Made by a program: the position numbers and the translations under genes. Under the pieces are notes generated by a model. It saw only the letters and a list, made by a program, of their open reading frames with translations, was not told where the DNA came from and searched no databases. From UBA8752 sp965657965 (lineage in GTDB: Bacteria > Bacteroidota > Bacteroidia > Flavobacteriales_D > Sanyastnellaceae), in assembly GCA_965657965.1 (NCBI GenBank), contig CBFHQM010000002.1:124001-188000 (forward strand): a DNA stretch of 64,000 nucleotides. Direction: 5' to 3'. Shown one piece after another: positions 34,258 to 43,048 of this stretch (position 1 is the first letter of the stretch; each line of letters begins with the position of its first letter).

Positions 34258-34593
34258 GTGGAAACGAACCAACCTTCGGAACAAGCTCTATTGAGCAACG
34301 TGCTTCAGGACATTCGAGAGAAGACAGCTCGGCTCATTGCCGAGCGCCAAAAACTCATCGATGACCGCGTGCAATTGACCCAACGCTTGCAAGATTTGGA
34401 AGCGAAATTGGAAGAACGCGATGCCCGCTTAGCGGAATTGGAATCCACGCCCCAACCCCAACCCACCCCTGTACCCTCTCCCGACCCTGTGGTCGGCGAG
34501 CGCATCCGTGCTCTCGTCGAAGAAATCGATGCCTGCATCGCTTTGATGCCCCACGCACGTGACATGGCCACAGCCGAATTGCTTTCCGCATGA
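34258..34593 (+). CDS. Small coiled-coil protein, first gene of the zapA operon
   Basis: 111 residues from a GTG start. Residues 1-63 form a heptad-rich coiled coil (DIREKTARLIAERQKLIDD, QRLQDLEAKLEERDARLAEL), then a Pro/Gln linker (about 65-80) and a short helical C-terminus. Its end overlaps the zapA start by 4 nt. Position and shape suggest a partner of ZapA at the division site, comparable to ZapB in general form but without detectable sequence similarity. The function is an inference. Confidence 0.7.
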   Translation: METNQPSEQALLSNVLQDIREKTARLIAERQKLIDDRVQLTQRLQDLEAKLEERDARLAELESTPQPQPTPVPSPDPVVGERIRALVEEIDACIALMPHARDMATAELLSA

Positions 34594-34913
34594 ACGAATC
34601 GGCCATTCAAGTCACCATCGCAGGCAGAACCTACCCACTCACTGTGGCAGAAGGTGAAGCCGTGCGTGTCCGCGAAGCCGCTGGCAAAATTGATGAGCTC
34701 GTTCAGCGCTTTCAGCGCGACTATGGCGTGTCAGATCGCCAAGACCTCATTGCCATGGCCGCTTTGCAATTGCTCAGCGACACACCCGCTGCGCCCAAAG
34801 ACAAGGACAACGCCCACATCCCCGCAGAGGTATTCGACGGACTTGAAGAAATTCATTCGTTGCTCGCCCAAGCGGGCTTGACGCAAGAGGACGCAGGGGA
34901 AGACAACCCTTGA
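34590..34913 (+). CDS. zapA: Cell division protein ZapA
   Basis: 107 residues, the usual size. N-terminal IQVTIAGRTYPLTVAEGEAVRVREAAGKIDELVQRF is the ZapA globular head, followed by a helical C-terminus (DLIAMAALQLLSD). ZapA cross-links FtsZ filaments at mid-cell. It overlaps the coiled-coil gene and lies 3 bp before rny, so the unit is one operon, an arrangement also seen in other Bacteroidota (from memory). Confidence 0.9.
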   Translation: MNESAIQVTIAGRTYPLTVAEGEAVRVREAAGKIDELVQRFQRDYGVSDRQDLIAMAALQLLSDTPAAPKDKDNAHIPAEVFDGLEEIHSLLAQAGLTQEDAGEDNP

Positions 34914-34916
34914 CCC

Positions 34917-36461
34917 ATGGAATTATTCCTCCCGTATATCATTGGCGGACTCGTCGGACTCCTCCTTGGAGCTGGACTGGCCTATGCCGCACTCAATGGC
35001 GCCCTAAAGGGCAAAGCTTCTGGCATCATCAAAGAAGCCGAGCAAAAAGGCGAAAACATCAAGGAAAAGAAAATCCTTCAAGCCAAAGAGAAGTTTTTGA
35101 AGCTCAAAGAAGAGCACAGCAAAGAGATCAAGTCTCGCAATGCTAAAGTTCAAAGCCTCGAAGACAAACTCAAGAATCAAGAGCGCAACCTGAAGCGCGA
35201 CGAGCAACAAATCAAAGACCGTCGCAAGCGACTCGACCGGGATGAAGAAACGCTCAAAGCGAGACTGAGCGCCAGCGAAGCCAAGCAGAAGGAACTTGAA
35301 AAGGCGCAAGCCCAATCTGCAAAAATGCTCGCTGACGCCGCCGGCATGTCGGTGGAAACGGCCAAAGAAAAGCTCAAAGAACAGGTCATTGGTGACGCCA
35401 AAGCCATGGCGGCCCAAGAAGTGCAAGACATCTTGGACGAGGCCCGAAGCCGGGCCAATCAGGACGCCAAAAAAGTGGTCATTCAGACCATACAACGGGT
35501 AGCCACCGAGCACGCGGTCGAGAACAGTGTATCGGTATTCAACATTGGCAGCGACGACATCAAAGGGCGGATCATCGGCCGAGAAGGCCGGAACATTCGC
35601 GCCTTGGAAGCGGCCACGGGTGTAGAATTTATAGTGGACGATACGCCTGAAGCCATCATTCTGAGTTGCTTTGACCCCGTTCGCAGAGAAGTAGCGCGTT
35701 TGAGCCTTCACCAACTCGTAAGCGATGGTCGGATTCATCCGGCCCGCATCGAAGAAGTCGTGGCCAAGACCAAGAAGAAAATTGAAGAGGAAATCCTCCA
35801 AGTCGGAAAGCGCACGGTGATTGACTTGGGCATCCCCAACATGGCCAACGCTTTGATCCGCATGGTGGGCCGAATGAAGTACCGGTCCAGCTATGGACAA
35901 AACCTACTCCAGCACAGCCGAGAAGTGGCCAATCTGTGCGCCACCATGGCCGCTGAATTGGGCTTGGATACCAAAACCGCCAAGCGCGCCGGACTGCTCC
36001 ACGACATCGGAAAAGTCAGCGACGAGGAGAGCGAGCTGCCACACGCCATTCTGGGCATGAAACTGGCTGAAAAGGCGGGGGAACGCCCCGATGTCTTGAA
36101 CGCCATTGGTGCCCACCACGATGAAATCGAAATGACGTCATTGATTTCGCCCATTGTGCAAGTTTGCGATGCCATCTCCGGTGCAAGACCGGGCGCCCGA
36201 AGAGAAGTTGTAGAGAGCTACATCCAGCGCCTCAAAGACTTGGAGAACATTGCCCTCGAGCAACCCGGCGTTACCCAGAGCTATGCCATCCAAGCGGGCC
36301 GTGAACTCCGCGTGATGGTAGAGAGCGACCAAGTCAACGATGAGAAAGCAGAGCAAATCTCCTTCAACATCTCTCAGCGCATCATGAACGAAATGACCTA
36401 CCCAGGTCAAGTCAAAGTGACCGTGATTCGGGAAACCCGAGCGGTGAGCGTGGCAAAATGA
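34917..36461 (+). CDS. rny: Ribonuclease Y
   Basis: 514 residues, the standard length. Order of parts: N-terminal membrane helix (about 3-22), long charged coiled coil (about 30-155), KH domain with GRIIGREGRNIRALEAATGVEFIVDDTPE (about 215-245), HD domain with LQHSREVANLCATMAAELGLD and LLHDIGKV (about 325-370). It starts decay of many mRNAs at the membrane. It overlaps the flippase gene by 4 nt. Confidence 0.97.
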   Translation: MELFLPYIIGGLVGLLLGAGLAYAALNGALKGKASGIIKEAEQKGENIKEKKILQAKEKFLKLKEEHSKEIKSRNAKVQSLEDKLKNQERNLKRDEQQIKDRRKRLDRDEETLKARLSASEAKQKELEKAQAQSAKMLADAAGMSVETAKEKLKEQVIGDAKAMAAQEVQDILDEARSRANQDAKKVVIQTIQRVATEHAVENSVSVFNIGSDDIKGRIIGREGRNIRALEAATGVEFIVDDTPEAIILSCFDPVRREVARLSLHQLVSDGRIHPARIEEVVAKTKKKIEEEILQVGKRTVIDLGIPNMANALIRMVGRMKYRSSYGQNLLQHSREVANLCATMAAELGLDTKTAKRAGLLHDIGKVSDEESELPHAILGMKLAEKAGERPDVLNAIGAHHDEIEMTSLISPIVQVCDAISGARPGARREVVESYIQRLKDLENIALEQPGVTQSYAIQAGRELRVMVESDQVNDEKAEQISFNISQRIMNEMTYPGQVKVTVIRETRAVSVAK

Positions 36462-37966
36462 GCCCCTCCCCCAAGGGCCGATTCGGACAGTCTGTGCAAT
36501 GGCAAACCCTGAGTGTCGGGGTTCAAGTGCTCATTCAACTGGCCTTTGTTCGGTATCTCGGGGAATACCTATCCAAAGCAGAATGGGGTCTTCTGGGCCT
36601 TGTACTGGCCTTTGCGGGGGTGATTGAAATCTTCGCGCAATTGGGTGTGGGCCCCTCTTTGATTCAACGAAAAAAGCTAACCCAACGCCAAGTCTCCTCG
36701 GCGTTCTGGTTCTCCCTGCTGCTCGGAGGGGCCTTTGCGGCCCTGGTCTATCTCGCGGCCCCGCATGTTTCTGCCTTTTATGGACGCCCCGAAATGGAGC
36801 CCTTGTTGCATTGGGTCGCACTGAGCTTTATTCTGGCGGCTTTTGCCTTGGTCCCCCGCTCCATGCTCATACGTCGCATGGATTTTCGCAGCCTCTTCTG
36901 GTCCTCTCTGGTGGCCATGACACTGGGCAATGGTGTGTTTGGCATTTGGGCAGCATCCAACGGATGGGGCGTGTTTGCGTACGTTGGGGCACTGCTCATC
37001 CAAAACGGAATTCTAGGCCTGAACTACTGGTGGCGATCGAAGCTGAAAGTCCAAATCAAGCCGCACATCGCAGAAGCGAAAACCATGCTCAAGTATGGGC
37101 TTTCCAGCACCGTCTTTAACCTGCTCAACTACATGGCGAGCAAAGCAGATCTATTTGTGCTTGGGCGCCTCCTTCCGGTCAGCCGTGCAGCAGAAGTCGG
37201 CGTGTATGAGCGCAGTGTTTACATGATGAACACGCCAGTGACCGTGCTCGGCAAACTCTCTGACAGCGTCCTGTTTAGCGGCATGAGCGGTGTTCAAGAC
37301 GAAACCGAAAGACTCCGCAACATCTTCTACGGTGGAGCCTACCTCGTCACCGTTCTGGTCCTTCCCGGATCTGTCATTTTGGCCCTGTTTGCACCGGAAA
37401 TCATCCAAGTCTTGGTTGGACCCAATTTGTTGAGTGCAGTGCCCATTGCCCGCATCCTGACCTTGGCCATCCTGTTCAGGAGTTGGATCAAAATTTGCGA
37501 TGCCGTGGTCAGGGCAGTGGACGCCATTGCTTCGGCCGCTTTCATCAAAGCGGGATTCTGCATTTTGATTGCCGGATCGGCCTACCTCGGACTGACTTTA
37601 GGCTTGCGCTCCCTTGCGACAGGGATTGTCTTGGCCACCCTCCTCCAATTCTTGGCCATGATGACGTTGACCCAACGTCTGATTCAATTCAAGTGGCGTG
37701 TGCTGTTTTCATTGACCTTGCCTGGACTTCGACTCGGATTGGTCACACTTGTCGCCAGCTTGCCTGCGCTTCAACTCACCGAAGGCCATTGGCTCGTTCG
37801 CCTCGGACTGGGCCTGACCCTGTCCTTCCTACTCAGCTTTGCACTGGCGTGGTTCAGACCCGCAACGTTTCGCGCTGGGAACCAAGATTTGCTGGCTCAA
37901 CTGGCTCAGCGTTTGCCATTTGCCCCCCTCAAGGCTCGATGGGGAAACCCAGGCAACATCGGTTGA
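36458..37966 (+). CDS. Oligosaccharide flippase family protein (Wzx/WzxC-like)
   Basis: 502 residues with about 12-14 transmembrane helices. The N-terminus GQSVQWQTLSVGVQVLIQLAFVRYL and the block KAEWGLLGLVLAFAGVIEIFAQLGVGPSLIQRKKLTQRQVSSAFW match the polysaccharide transporter family. It would flip lipid-linked oligosaccharides to the periplasm. No glycosyltransferase genes flank it, which is unusual for a Wzx; it is the last gene of the zapA-rny operon. Confidence 0.88.
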   Translation: MSPSPKGRFGQSVQWQTLSVGVQVLIQLAFVRYLGEYLSKAEWGLLGLVLAFAGVIEIFAQLGVGPSLIQRKKLTQRQVSSAFWFSLLLGGAFAALVYLAAPHVSAFYGRPEMEPLLHWVALSFILAAFALVPRSMLIRRMDFRSLFWSSLVAMTLGNGVFGIWAASNGWGVFAYVGALLIQNGILGLNYWWRSKLKVQIKPHIAEAKTMLKYGLSSTVFNLLNYMASKADLFVLGRLLPVSRAAEVGVYERSVYMMNTPVTVLGKLSDSVLFSGMSGVQDETERLRNIFYGGAYLVTVLVLPGSVILALFAPEIIQVLVGPNLLSAVPIARILTLAILFRSWIKICDAVVRAVDAIASAAFIKAGFCILIAGSAYLGLTLGLRSLATGIVLATLLQFLAMMTLTQRLIQFKWRVLFSLTLPGLRLGLVTLVASLPALQLTEGHWLVRLGLGLTLSFLLSFALAWFRPATFRAGNQDLLAQLAQRLPFAPLKARWGNPGNIG

Positions 37967-37977
37967 CGAGTCAGGGC

Positions 37978-37985
37978 TAATTTTG
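37978..37985 (+). promoter_or_regulatory. -7 box (TAATTTTG)
   Basis: Exact TAnnTTTG match ending 8 nt before the ATG at 37994. Confidence 0.6.
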
Positions 37986-37993
37986 CCGCCGCT

Positions 37994-38677
37994 ATGTGTC
38001 GCCGCTCCACTTCATTCTTGACTTCCATTGGTCTCCCTTTGACCCTCTTCATTTGGGCCTTAGGTGGTCTTGTTTGCGAGGCACAGGACAGTTTAACGGT
38101 CAGGGGCTGGCTACCACCCCATTACACCACACCGGCCAATGGCATGGGCCTGCAAATCCAAACCTCGCTAGAGGGCATGTCTTGGGACAGCACTTGGCAT
38201 CGGTTTGCCAGAGTCGACCCTGTGGCTGCATGGTCAAAAGGCCCGCTTGGCCAAGCGCAAATTCAAACGCAATGGCCCCGCTTAGGAGACAGCTTAACCG
38301 TGGTGGTCTCCGCGGACTCAACAGGCCTCAACTGGCGGACCTCAAACGACACGTTGGTGGCGGCTTGGTCCAGCCCAACTGAGGGATGTTTCCCTGTTAC
38401 ACCCCATGCCAACTCCGTCAATTTCGCGGCGCTCTTACAGAACATACCCTTTGAATCTAAACGGGAAGATATTTCATTGCAATGGATTCAAGGTCAATGT
38501 TTAAGCACCAGTTCATTAAAGTTAATACTTGGCTCATTTGACGACGAAAATCGACGGTTAACCTTGATCCGAAAAACGAACTTTCATGACCTCGAAGCTG
38601 TGGGGTCATTGGATCAGAATTTCACAACCTCCTACTACCGTGAGGCGTTCACTTTGTGGTGGACGCGTGAGCGGTGA
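37994..38677 (+). CDS. Secreted protein with DUF4476-like C-terminus
   Basis: 227 residues. Signal peptide about 1-31 (ends VCEAQD). The N-terminal half is a beta-rich region without a match. The C-terminal about 90 residues have the DUF4476 pattern: NFAALLQNIPFESKREDISLQW, CLSTSSLKLILGSFDDENRRL, then NFTTSYYREAF. The family is common in Bacteroidota and has no known role. The stretch 38440-38590 is visibly richer in A and T than its surroundings. Serine biosynthesis genes follow after 87 bp. Confidence 0.7.
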   Translation: MCRRSTSFLTSIGLPLTLFIWALGGLVCEAQDSLTVRGWLPPHYTTPANGMGLQIQTSLEGMSWDSTWHRFARVDPVAAWSKGPLGQAQIQTQWPRLGDSLTVVVSADSTGLNWRTSNDTLVAAWSSPTEGCFPVTPHANSVNFAALLQNIPFESKREDISLQWIQGQCLSTSSLKLILGSFDDENRRLTLIRKTNFHDLEAVGSLDQNFTTSYYREAFTLWWTRER

Positions 38678-38764
38678 CCCGTTCACAAAATGGGAACAAC
38701 TCCCCTTTCTGGTGACTGAACCAACACCGCGCTTCCCCTGTTTTCTACCCAACTTTACAGGACC

Positions 38765-39847
38765 ATGTCCACCACCACTCAACTCCTCCACAATTTCTCC
38801 GCAGGGCCTTGCATTTTGCCTCAAAGCGTCCTGCAACAGGCCTCCGATGCCGTTCGCGAATTGGACGGATCCGGCCTCAGCCTGATCGAAATGTCGCACC
38901 GCAGCAAGGCGTTTGTTGCGGTGATGGAAGAGGCGCGCGCTTTGGTGCGCTCCGAGCTCAACTTGCCGGACCGGTATGAGGTCCTGTTTTTGCAAGGCGG
39001 TGCGAGCCTGGGGTTTTTGACGACCGCGCTGAATTTCACTCCCCACAACGGGAGCATGGACTATGCTGTCACCGGCACTTGGGCGAAAAAAGCACTGAAG
39101 GAAGCCAAAATGATGGGGCAAGCACAAGCCTTGACGTCAAGCGAGGACACCACATTTGATCGCATCCCAACGTTGCCAGCCACCTCCAATGCTAACGCGG
39201 TGCACATCACTACGAACAACACCATTTTTGGCACGCAATACGCGGGCGACCCCAGCATCGACAAACCGCTTGTGGCCGACATGAGCTCGGACATCTTCTC
39301 TCGCCCGATCGACATCGAACGATACGCCTGCATTTACGCCGGCGCGCAGAAGAACATGGGACCTGCGGGGACCGTGTTGTACATCTACGACAAGAATCAA
39401 GCAGGCAAAACTGGCCGCGACATCCCGAGCTATTTGGACTTGACTGTCCATGCCGATAAGGACAGCATGTTCAACACGCCGCCAGTCTTCGCGGTTTACA
39501 CCAGCATGCTCACATTGCGCTGGCTAAAATCCGAAGGGGGTGTGGGTGAAATGCAAAAGCGCAACGCCGCCAAGGCCGACTGCATTTATTCCGAAATCGA
39601 CCGCAATGCCCTGTTTTCAGGATTTGCTCAAGAATCCTCGCGCAGTGTCATGAATGCCACCTTTACTGCCAAGGACGAGGCCCACACGCCTTTGTTTTTA
39701 GATGCCTGTCAATCTGCTGGCATCAACGGCATCAAAGGACACCGTTCCATAGGCGGCTTCCGAGCTTCGATGTACAACGCTCTGCCCCTCAGCAGTGTTC
39801 AAGTGCTGGCGGACGTCATGAAAGAATTCGAACGCACCCACGGTTAA
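38765..39847 (+). CDS. serC: Phosphoserine aminotransferase
   Basis: 360 residues. PLP enzyme of serine synthesis that aminates 3-phosphohydroxypyruvate. Signatures: NFSAGPCILPQSVLQQA at the start, LFLQGGASLGF, and the PLP lysine K196 in YAGAQKNMGPAG. It is followed after 28 bp by serA and then by the DUF1015 gene, a gene order recurrent in Bacteroidota. The 87-bp region upstream shows no clear -7 box. Confidence 0.97.
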   Translation: MSTTTQLLHNFSAGPCILPQSVLQQASDAVRELDGSGLSLIEMSHRSKAFVAVMEEARALVRSELNLPDRYEVLFLQGGASLGFLTTALNFTPHNGSMDYAVTGTWAKKALKEAKMMGQAQALTSSEDTTFDRIPTLPATSNANAVHITTNNTIFGTQYAGDPSIDKPLVADMSSDIFSRPIDIERYACIYAGAQKNMGPAGTVLYIYDKNQAGKTGRDIPSYLDLTVHADKDSMFNTPPVFAVYTSMLTLRWLKSEGGVGEMQKRNAAKADCIYSEIDRNALFSGFAQESSRSVMNATFTAKDEAHTPLFLDACQSAGINGIKGHRSIGGFRASMYNALPLSSVQVLADVMKEFERTHG

Positions 39848-39875
39848 CCCGCACTCTACCCCAGACCCCTCTCCG

Positions 39876-40841
39876 ATGAAAGTTCTCGCCAACGACGGCA
39901 TTTCTGCCAAAGCCAAGGCCCAATTGGAAGCCCAAGGCATCGAAGTCTCTACCGACCATGTAGAGCAAACCAACCTGATTGATACACTGAACGAAGTGGG
40001 CTATGCAGGAATTTTGGTGCGCAGTGCCACCAAAGTCAGGCAAGACATCATCGACGCTTGCCCCAACCTCAAGTTCATTGGTCGGGGCGGTGTCGGAATG
40101 GACAACATTGACGTTGAGTATGCCCGATCGCAAGGAAAGGTCGTTTTTAACACCCCTTCAGCCAGCTCACAAAGCGTAGCGGAACTCGTCATGGCCCATC
40201 TGTTCGCCATGTCACGCTCTTTGCACAAAAGCTATCGCGACATGCCTTCCCGCGGAGAGGCCGAATTCAAAACGCTCAAAAAAGCATTCGCAAAGGGAAT
40301 CGAGCTCCGCGGCAAAACGCTGGGCATTGTCGGATTCGGACGCATTGGAACTGCAGTGGCCCAATACGCTCTTGGATGCGGCATGCATGTGATTGGTTCA
40401 GACCGCGTAGGCACCACCCGGACCGTTAAAATTCAAGTGCCTTTGGGAGGAACAGAAGTCCAGGAGATTGAGGTCAACGTCCCCCTTGTCCCATTGAGCG
40501 AATTGCTCCAAACTGCAGACGCCATCACCTTCCACGTCCCCGCCCAACCCGACGGCTCACCCGTTTTGGATGCAGCAGGCGTGGCCTCTATGAAAACTGG
40601 CGCCATGCTCGTGAATACCGCACGCGGCGGAACGGTGGACGAAGCTGCTGTTTCCAGTGCTGTGGCATCCGGGCATTTGCGGGCGGCGGCTTTGGATGTT
40701 TTTGTGGGAGAACCCACACCGAACCCAGAGGTGCTTCAGTCCGAAGGATTGGCGCTTACCCCTCACATCGGAGCGGCCACACTCGAAGCGCAAGACCGCA
40801 TCGGAGACGAACTTGTCGAGCGCATTCTCGAATTGCGTTAA
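39876..40841 (+). CDS. serA: D-3-phosphoglycerate dehydrogenase, short form
   Basis: 321 residues. D-2-hydroxyacid dehydrogenase fold: catalytic-domain motif IGRGGVGMDNIDVEYARSQG, Rossmann motif GFGRIGTAVAQYALGCGM, NTARGG and the catalytic His in LTPHIGAATLEAQDRIG. There is no C-terminal ACT domain, so serine feedback of the E. coli type is not expected. It makes the substrate of SerC. Confidence 0.95.
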   Translation: MKVLANDGISAKAKAQLEAQGIEVSTDHVEQTNLIDTLNEVGYAGILVRSATKVRQDIIDACPNLKFIGRGGVGMDNIDVEYARSQGKVVFNTPSASSQSVAELVMAHLFAMSRSLHKSYRDMPSRGEAEFKTLKKAFAKGIELRGKTLGIVGFGRIGTAVAQYALGCGMHVIGSDRVGTTRTVKIQVPLGGTEVQEIEVNVPLVPLSELLQTADAITFHVPAQPDGSPVLDAAGVASMKTGAMLVNTARGGTVDEAAVSSAVASGHLRAAALDVFVGEPTPNPEVLQSEGLALTPHIGAATLEAQDRIGDELVERILELR

Positions 40842-40883
40842 TTTCCCTCACCGACCGGCATAACCGGTTTGGAGCTGCGTTCA

Positions 40884-42080
40884 ATGATCACGAAGCCCGG
40901 ACTCATTCACCCTTTTCAGGCCGTGCTGCCACCGCCTGACAAAGCCCACCTCGTCGCCACGAGAAGCTATCTCACGTACAGCGAATACGAGCTCAAAGAC
41001 AAGCTCGCCCGCAACCCGTTTAGCTATCTGCACGTGATCCATCCCAGTGGAGAGCACGCACCACATGGCGCGGACATGTCTAACATCCGCTCGGCTTATC
41101 TGGCATTTTTGGAACGCGGCTGGTTGCAGCGCGATGATGAGCCGGCCTATTATGTCCTGCGTCAGTCCAGTGATTTGGGTGTGATTACCGGAATCCTCGG
41201 CACAGTTCCGGCGCTGGCTGCCAAGCACGGAACTGTAAAAGTTCATGAGTCCACACTCAGCGAGCGAGAGGTTTTGTTTGCGCAATATTTGGCGCAAGTG
41301 GGCCTCAATGCGGAGCCTACCCTACTGGCTCACGAGCCCAACGACAACATGAACGAAGCGATGAACAGCATCACTTCGCAACCGCCTCCCTACGATTTTA
41401 CGACCGCCGATGGGGTCCGACATGCGCTGTGGCGCGCCTCTGGTACTCTGGCAGAACGCATTGCAAAGGCAACCTCCGAAATGGAAGCCCTTTACATTGC
41501 CGACGGCCACCACCGGGTGGCTTCGAGTCTTCGCCTGGCCGAAGCCAACCCCACAGTCGCAGCGGCTCAGTCCTTTATGACATTGCTTGTGCCAGGTGAT
41601 CAGTTGGTCTTCAAAGGATACCACCGGGTCCTGCAAACCAATCAAGGAGACTGGGACATGGCGGCGTGCCTGGATCAAATGCGCGCACTGCCCGAGGTCA
41701 CCTTATCTCCTGAATCGTCCGACGCCGCAAACCCCCATTGCATTCAACTCCGGGGCACGGTCAACCTGGATCTCCATGTTGACTTGGCTCCATTTGACTT
41801 GACTTTGCCTGAGTGGCTACAAGAATGTGTCTTTGGTCCTGTATTCGGCATTGAGACGCCACGCACAGACAGAAGGCTGCGCTACCTCACGGACGATCAA
41901 TGGTCCAACCTTAAAAGCACCATTGGAGACGACCGGCTTGCCTTTGTGCTGCCGCCGCTGGACTTCGACGCGTTAAAATCTGTCGCCGACGCCGGCCGAT
42001 TCATGCCCCCGAAAAGCACCTGGATCGCCCCCAAATTACGCAGTGGACTTGCCCTGTACGATTTCGGCCCAACCCCATAA
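40884..42080 (+). CDS. DUF1015 family protein
   Basis: 398 residues from the ATG at 40884 (an ATG-less extension to 40869 is less likely). Family signature at the N-terminus: IHPFQAVLPPPDKAHLVATRSYLTYSEYELKDKLARNPFSYLHVIHP. ALYIADGHHRVASS carries a conserved DGHHR motif. The family has no established reaction; its constant place after serC and serA points to serine metabolism, possibly a serine kinase-like or phosphate-transfer role, which is only an inference. Confidence 0.88.
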   Translation: MITKPGLIHPFQAVLPPPDKAHLVATRSYLTYSEYELKDKLARNPFSYLHVIHPSGEHAPHGADMSNIRSAYLAFLERGWLQRDDEPAYYVLRQSSDLGVITGILGTVPALAAKHGTVKVHESTLSEREVLFAQYLAQVGLNAEPTLLAHEPNDNMNEAMNSITSQPPPYDFTTADGVRHALWRASGTLAERIAKATSEMEALYIADGHHRVASSLRLAEANPTVAAAQSFMTLLVPGDQLVFKGYHRVLQTNQGDWDMAACLDQMRALPEVTLSPESSDAANPHCIQLRGTVNLDLHVDLAPFDLTLPEWLQECVFGPVFGIETPRTDRRLRYLTDDQWSNLKSTIGDDRLAFVLPPLDFDALKSVADAGRFMPPKSTWIAPKLRSGLALYDFGPTP

Positions 42081-42085
42081 CTTCT
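42078..42085 (+). promoter_or_regulatory. -7 box (TAACTTCT) overlapping the DUF1015 stop codon
   Basis: TAACTTCT begins with the TAA stop of the DUF1015 gene and ends 6 nt before the ATG at 42092. Confidence 0.4.
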
Positions 42086-42091
42086 GCCGAC

Positions 42092-42772
42092 ATGGGCAAC
42101 ATCGCAAACGCCTGGACCTCGGTTAGAGAGGAGGTCCCCGAAGAAGTCACCTTGGTCGCCGTAAGCAAGACCAAGCCAGTAGAAGCTGTGGTGGAAGCCT
42201 TCGGTGCTGGCGCACGTATGTTTGGCGAAAACAGGGTACAAGAATTGGTAGGCAAACACGAGAGCTTGACCCACAGTGATACAGGAAGACCCGCTGATTT
42301 TGAAGGGTTGGAGTGGCATCAAATTGGCACACTTCAGCGCAATAAAGTCAAGTACATCGCCCCTTTCGTTCATTTGATTCACGCGGTGGACCAACCCTCT
42401 CTGCTCGGCGAAATCAACAAGCGAGCCGGCCAACACCATCGGACTCAAAACGTGTTGCTTCAGGTACACATCGCAAAAGAGCAAACCAAATTCGGCTTCG
42501 CCCCAGAAGAATTGGGCCCGCTTTTAGACCGACTCGATGCTGGAGAATGGCCACATGTATCCATCCGAGGATTGATGGGCATGGCCACCTTCACTCCTGA
42601 TCAAACTCAGGTGGGGCGAGAATTTTCTGATTTGCGCAGGCACTTTGAAGCCCATGGACTGGACAGAAAATGGGACACCCTCTCCATGGGGATGAGTGGC
42701 GATTGGCGCGTGGCAGTTAACGAAGGCAGCAACATGGTTCGCATCGGTAGCGCCATTTTTGGACAGCGATGA
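42092..42772 (+). CDS. YggS/PROSC-family PLP homeostasis protein
   Basis: 226 residues. PLP lysine K26 in LVAVSKTKPVEAVVEA, then FGENRVQELVGK, EWHQIGTLQRNKVKYI, VHIAKEQTKFGF and LSMGMSGDWRVAVNEGSNMVRIGSAIFG. It binds pyridoxal phosphate without known enzymatic activity and helps balance PLP and amino-acid pools. The ATG of the small membrane protein gene overlaps its stop by 4 nt. Confidence 0.95.
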   Translation: MGNIANAWTSVREEVPEEVTLVAVSKTKPVEAVVEAFGAGARMFGENRVQELVGKHESLTHSDTGRPADFEGLEWHQIGTLQRNKVKYIAPFVHLIHAVDQPSLLGEINKRAGQHHRTQNVLLQVHIAKEQTKFGFAPEELGPLLDRLDAGEWPHVSIRGLMGMATFTPDQTQVGREFSDLRRHFEAHGLDRKWDTLSMGMSGDWRVAVNEGSNMVRIGSAIFGQR

Positions 42773-43029
42773 AGCCCTCCATGTTCCCCTATGAGCCTTG
42801 GTTTAGGGCATGGTTGATTTTGCTGCCCCTGGTCACCTATGGAAGCCACTACATCATTTTCAATGCCCGCCTTCGGGTCGCTCAACTCGCCAAAGACAGC
42901 CTCGATGTGCCCGACCCACAAGGCACGTGGGGCTACGCAGCGGCTTGCGGCCTGGCCTTTACCCTGCTCATGGTGGTCATTTCTCGACTCTGGGTGCAAT
43001 CCACTGTCACTCCAGAGGAAAAACAGTGA
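42769..43029 (+). CDS. Small membrane protein of unknown function
   Basis: 86 residues with two transmembrane helices (about 11-30, AWLILLPLVTYGSHYIIF, and about 53-73, YAAACGLAFTLLMVVISRLWV), with a polar loop between. I do not recognise a family. Translation is probably coupled to the yggS-like gene by ATGA overlap. Confidence 0.7.
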   Translation: MKPSMFPYEPWFRAWLILLPLVTYGSHYIIFNARLRVAQLAKDSLDVPDPQGTWGYAAACGLAFTLLMVVISRLWVQSTVTPEEKQ

Positions 43030-43048
43030 GCCGTTCAGCTGTGGCGCA

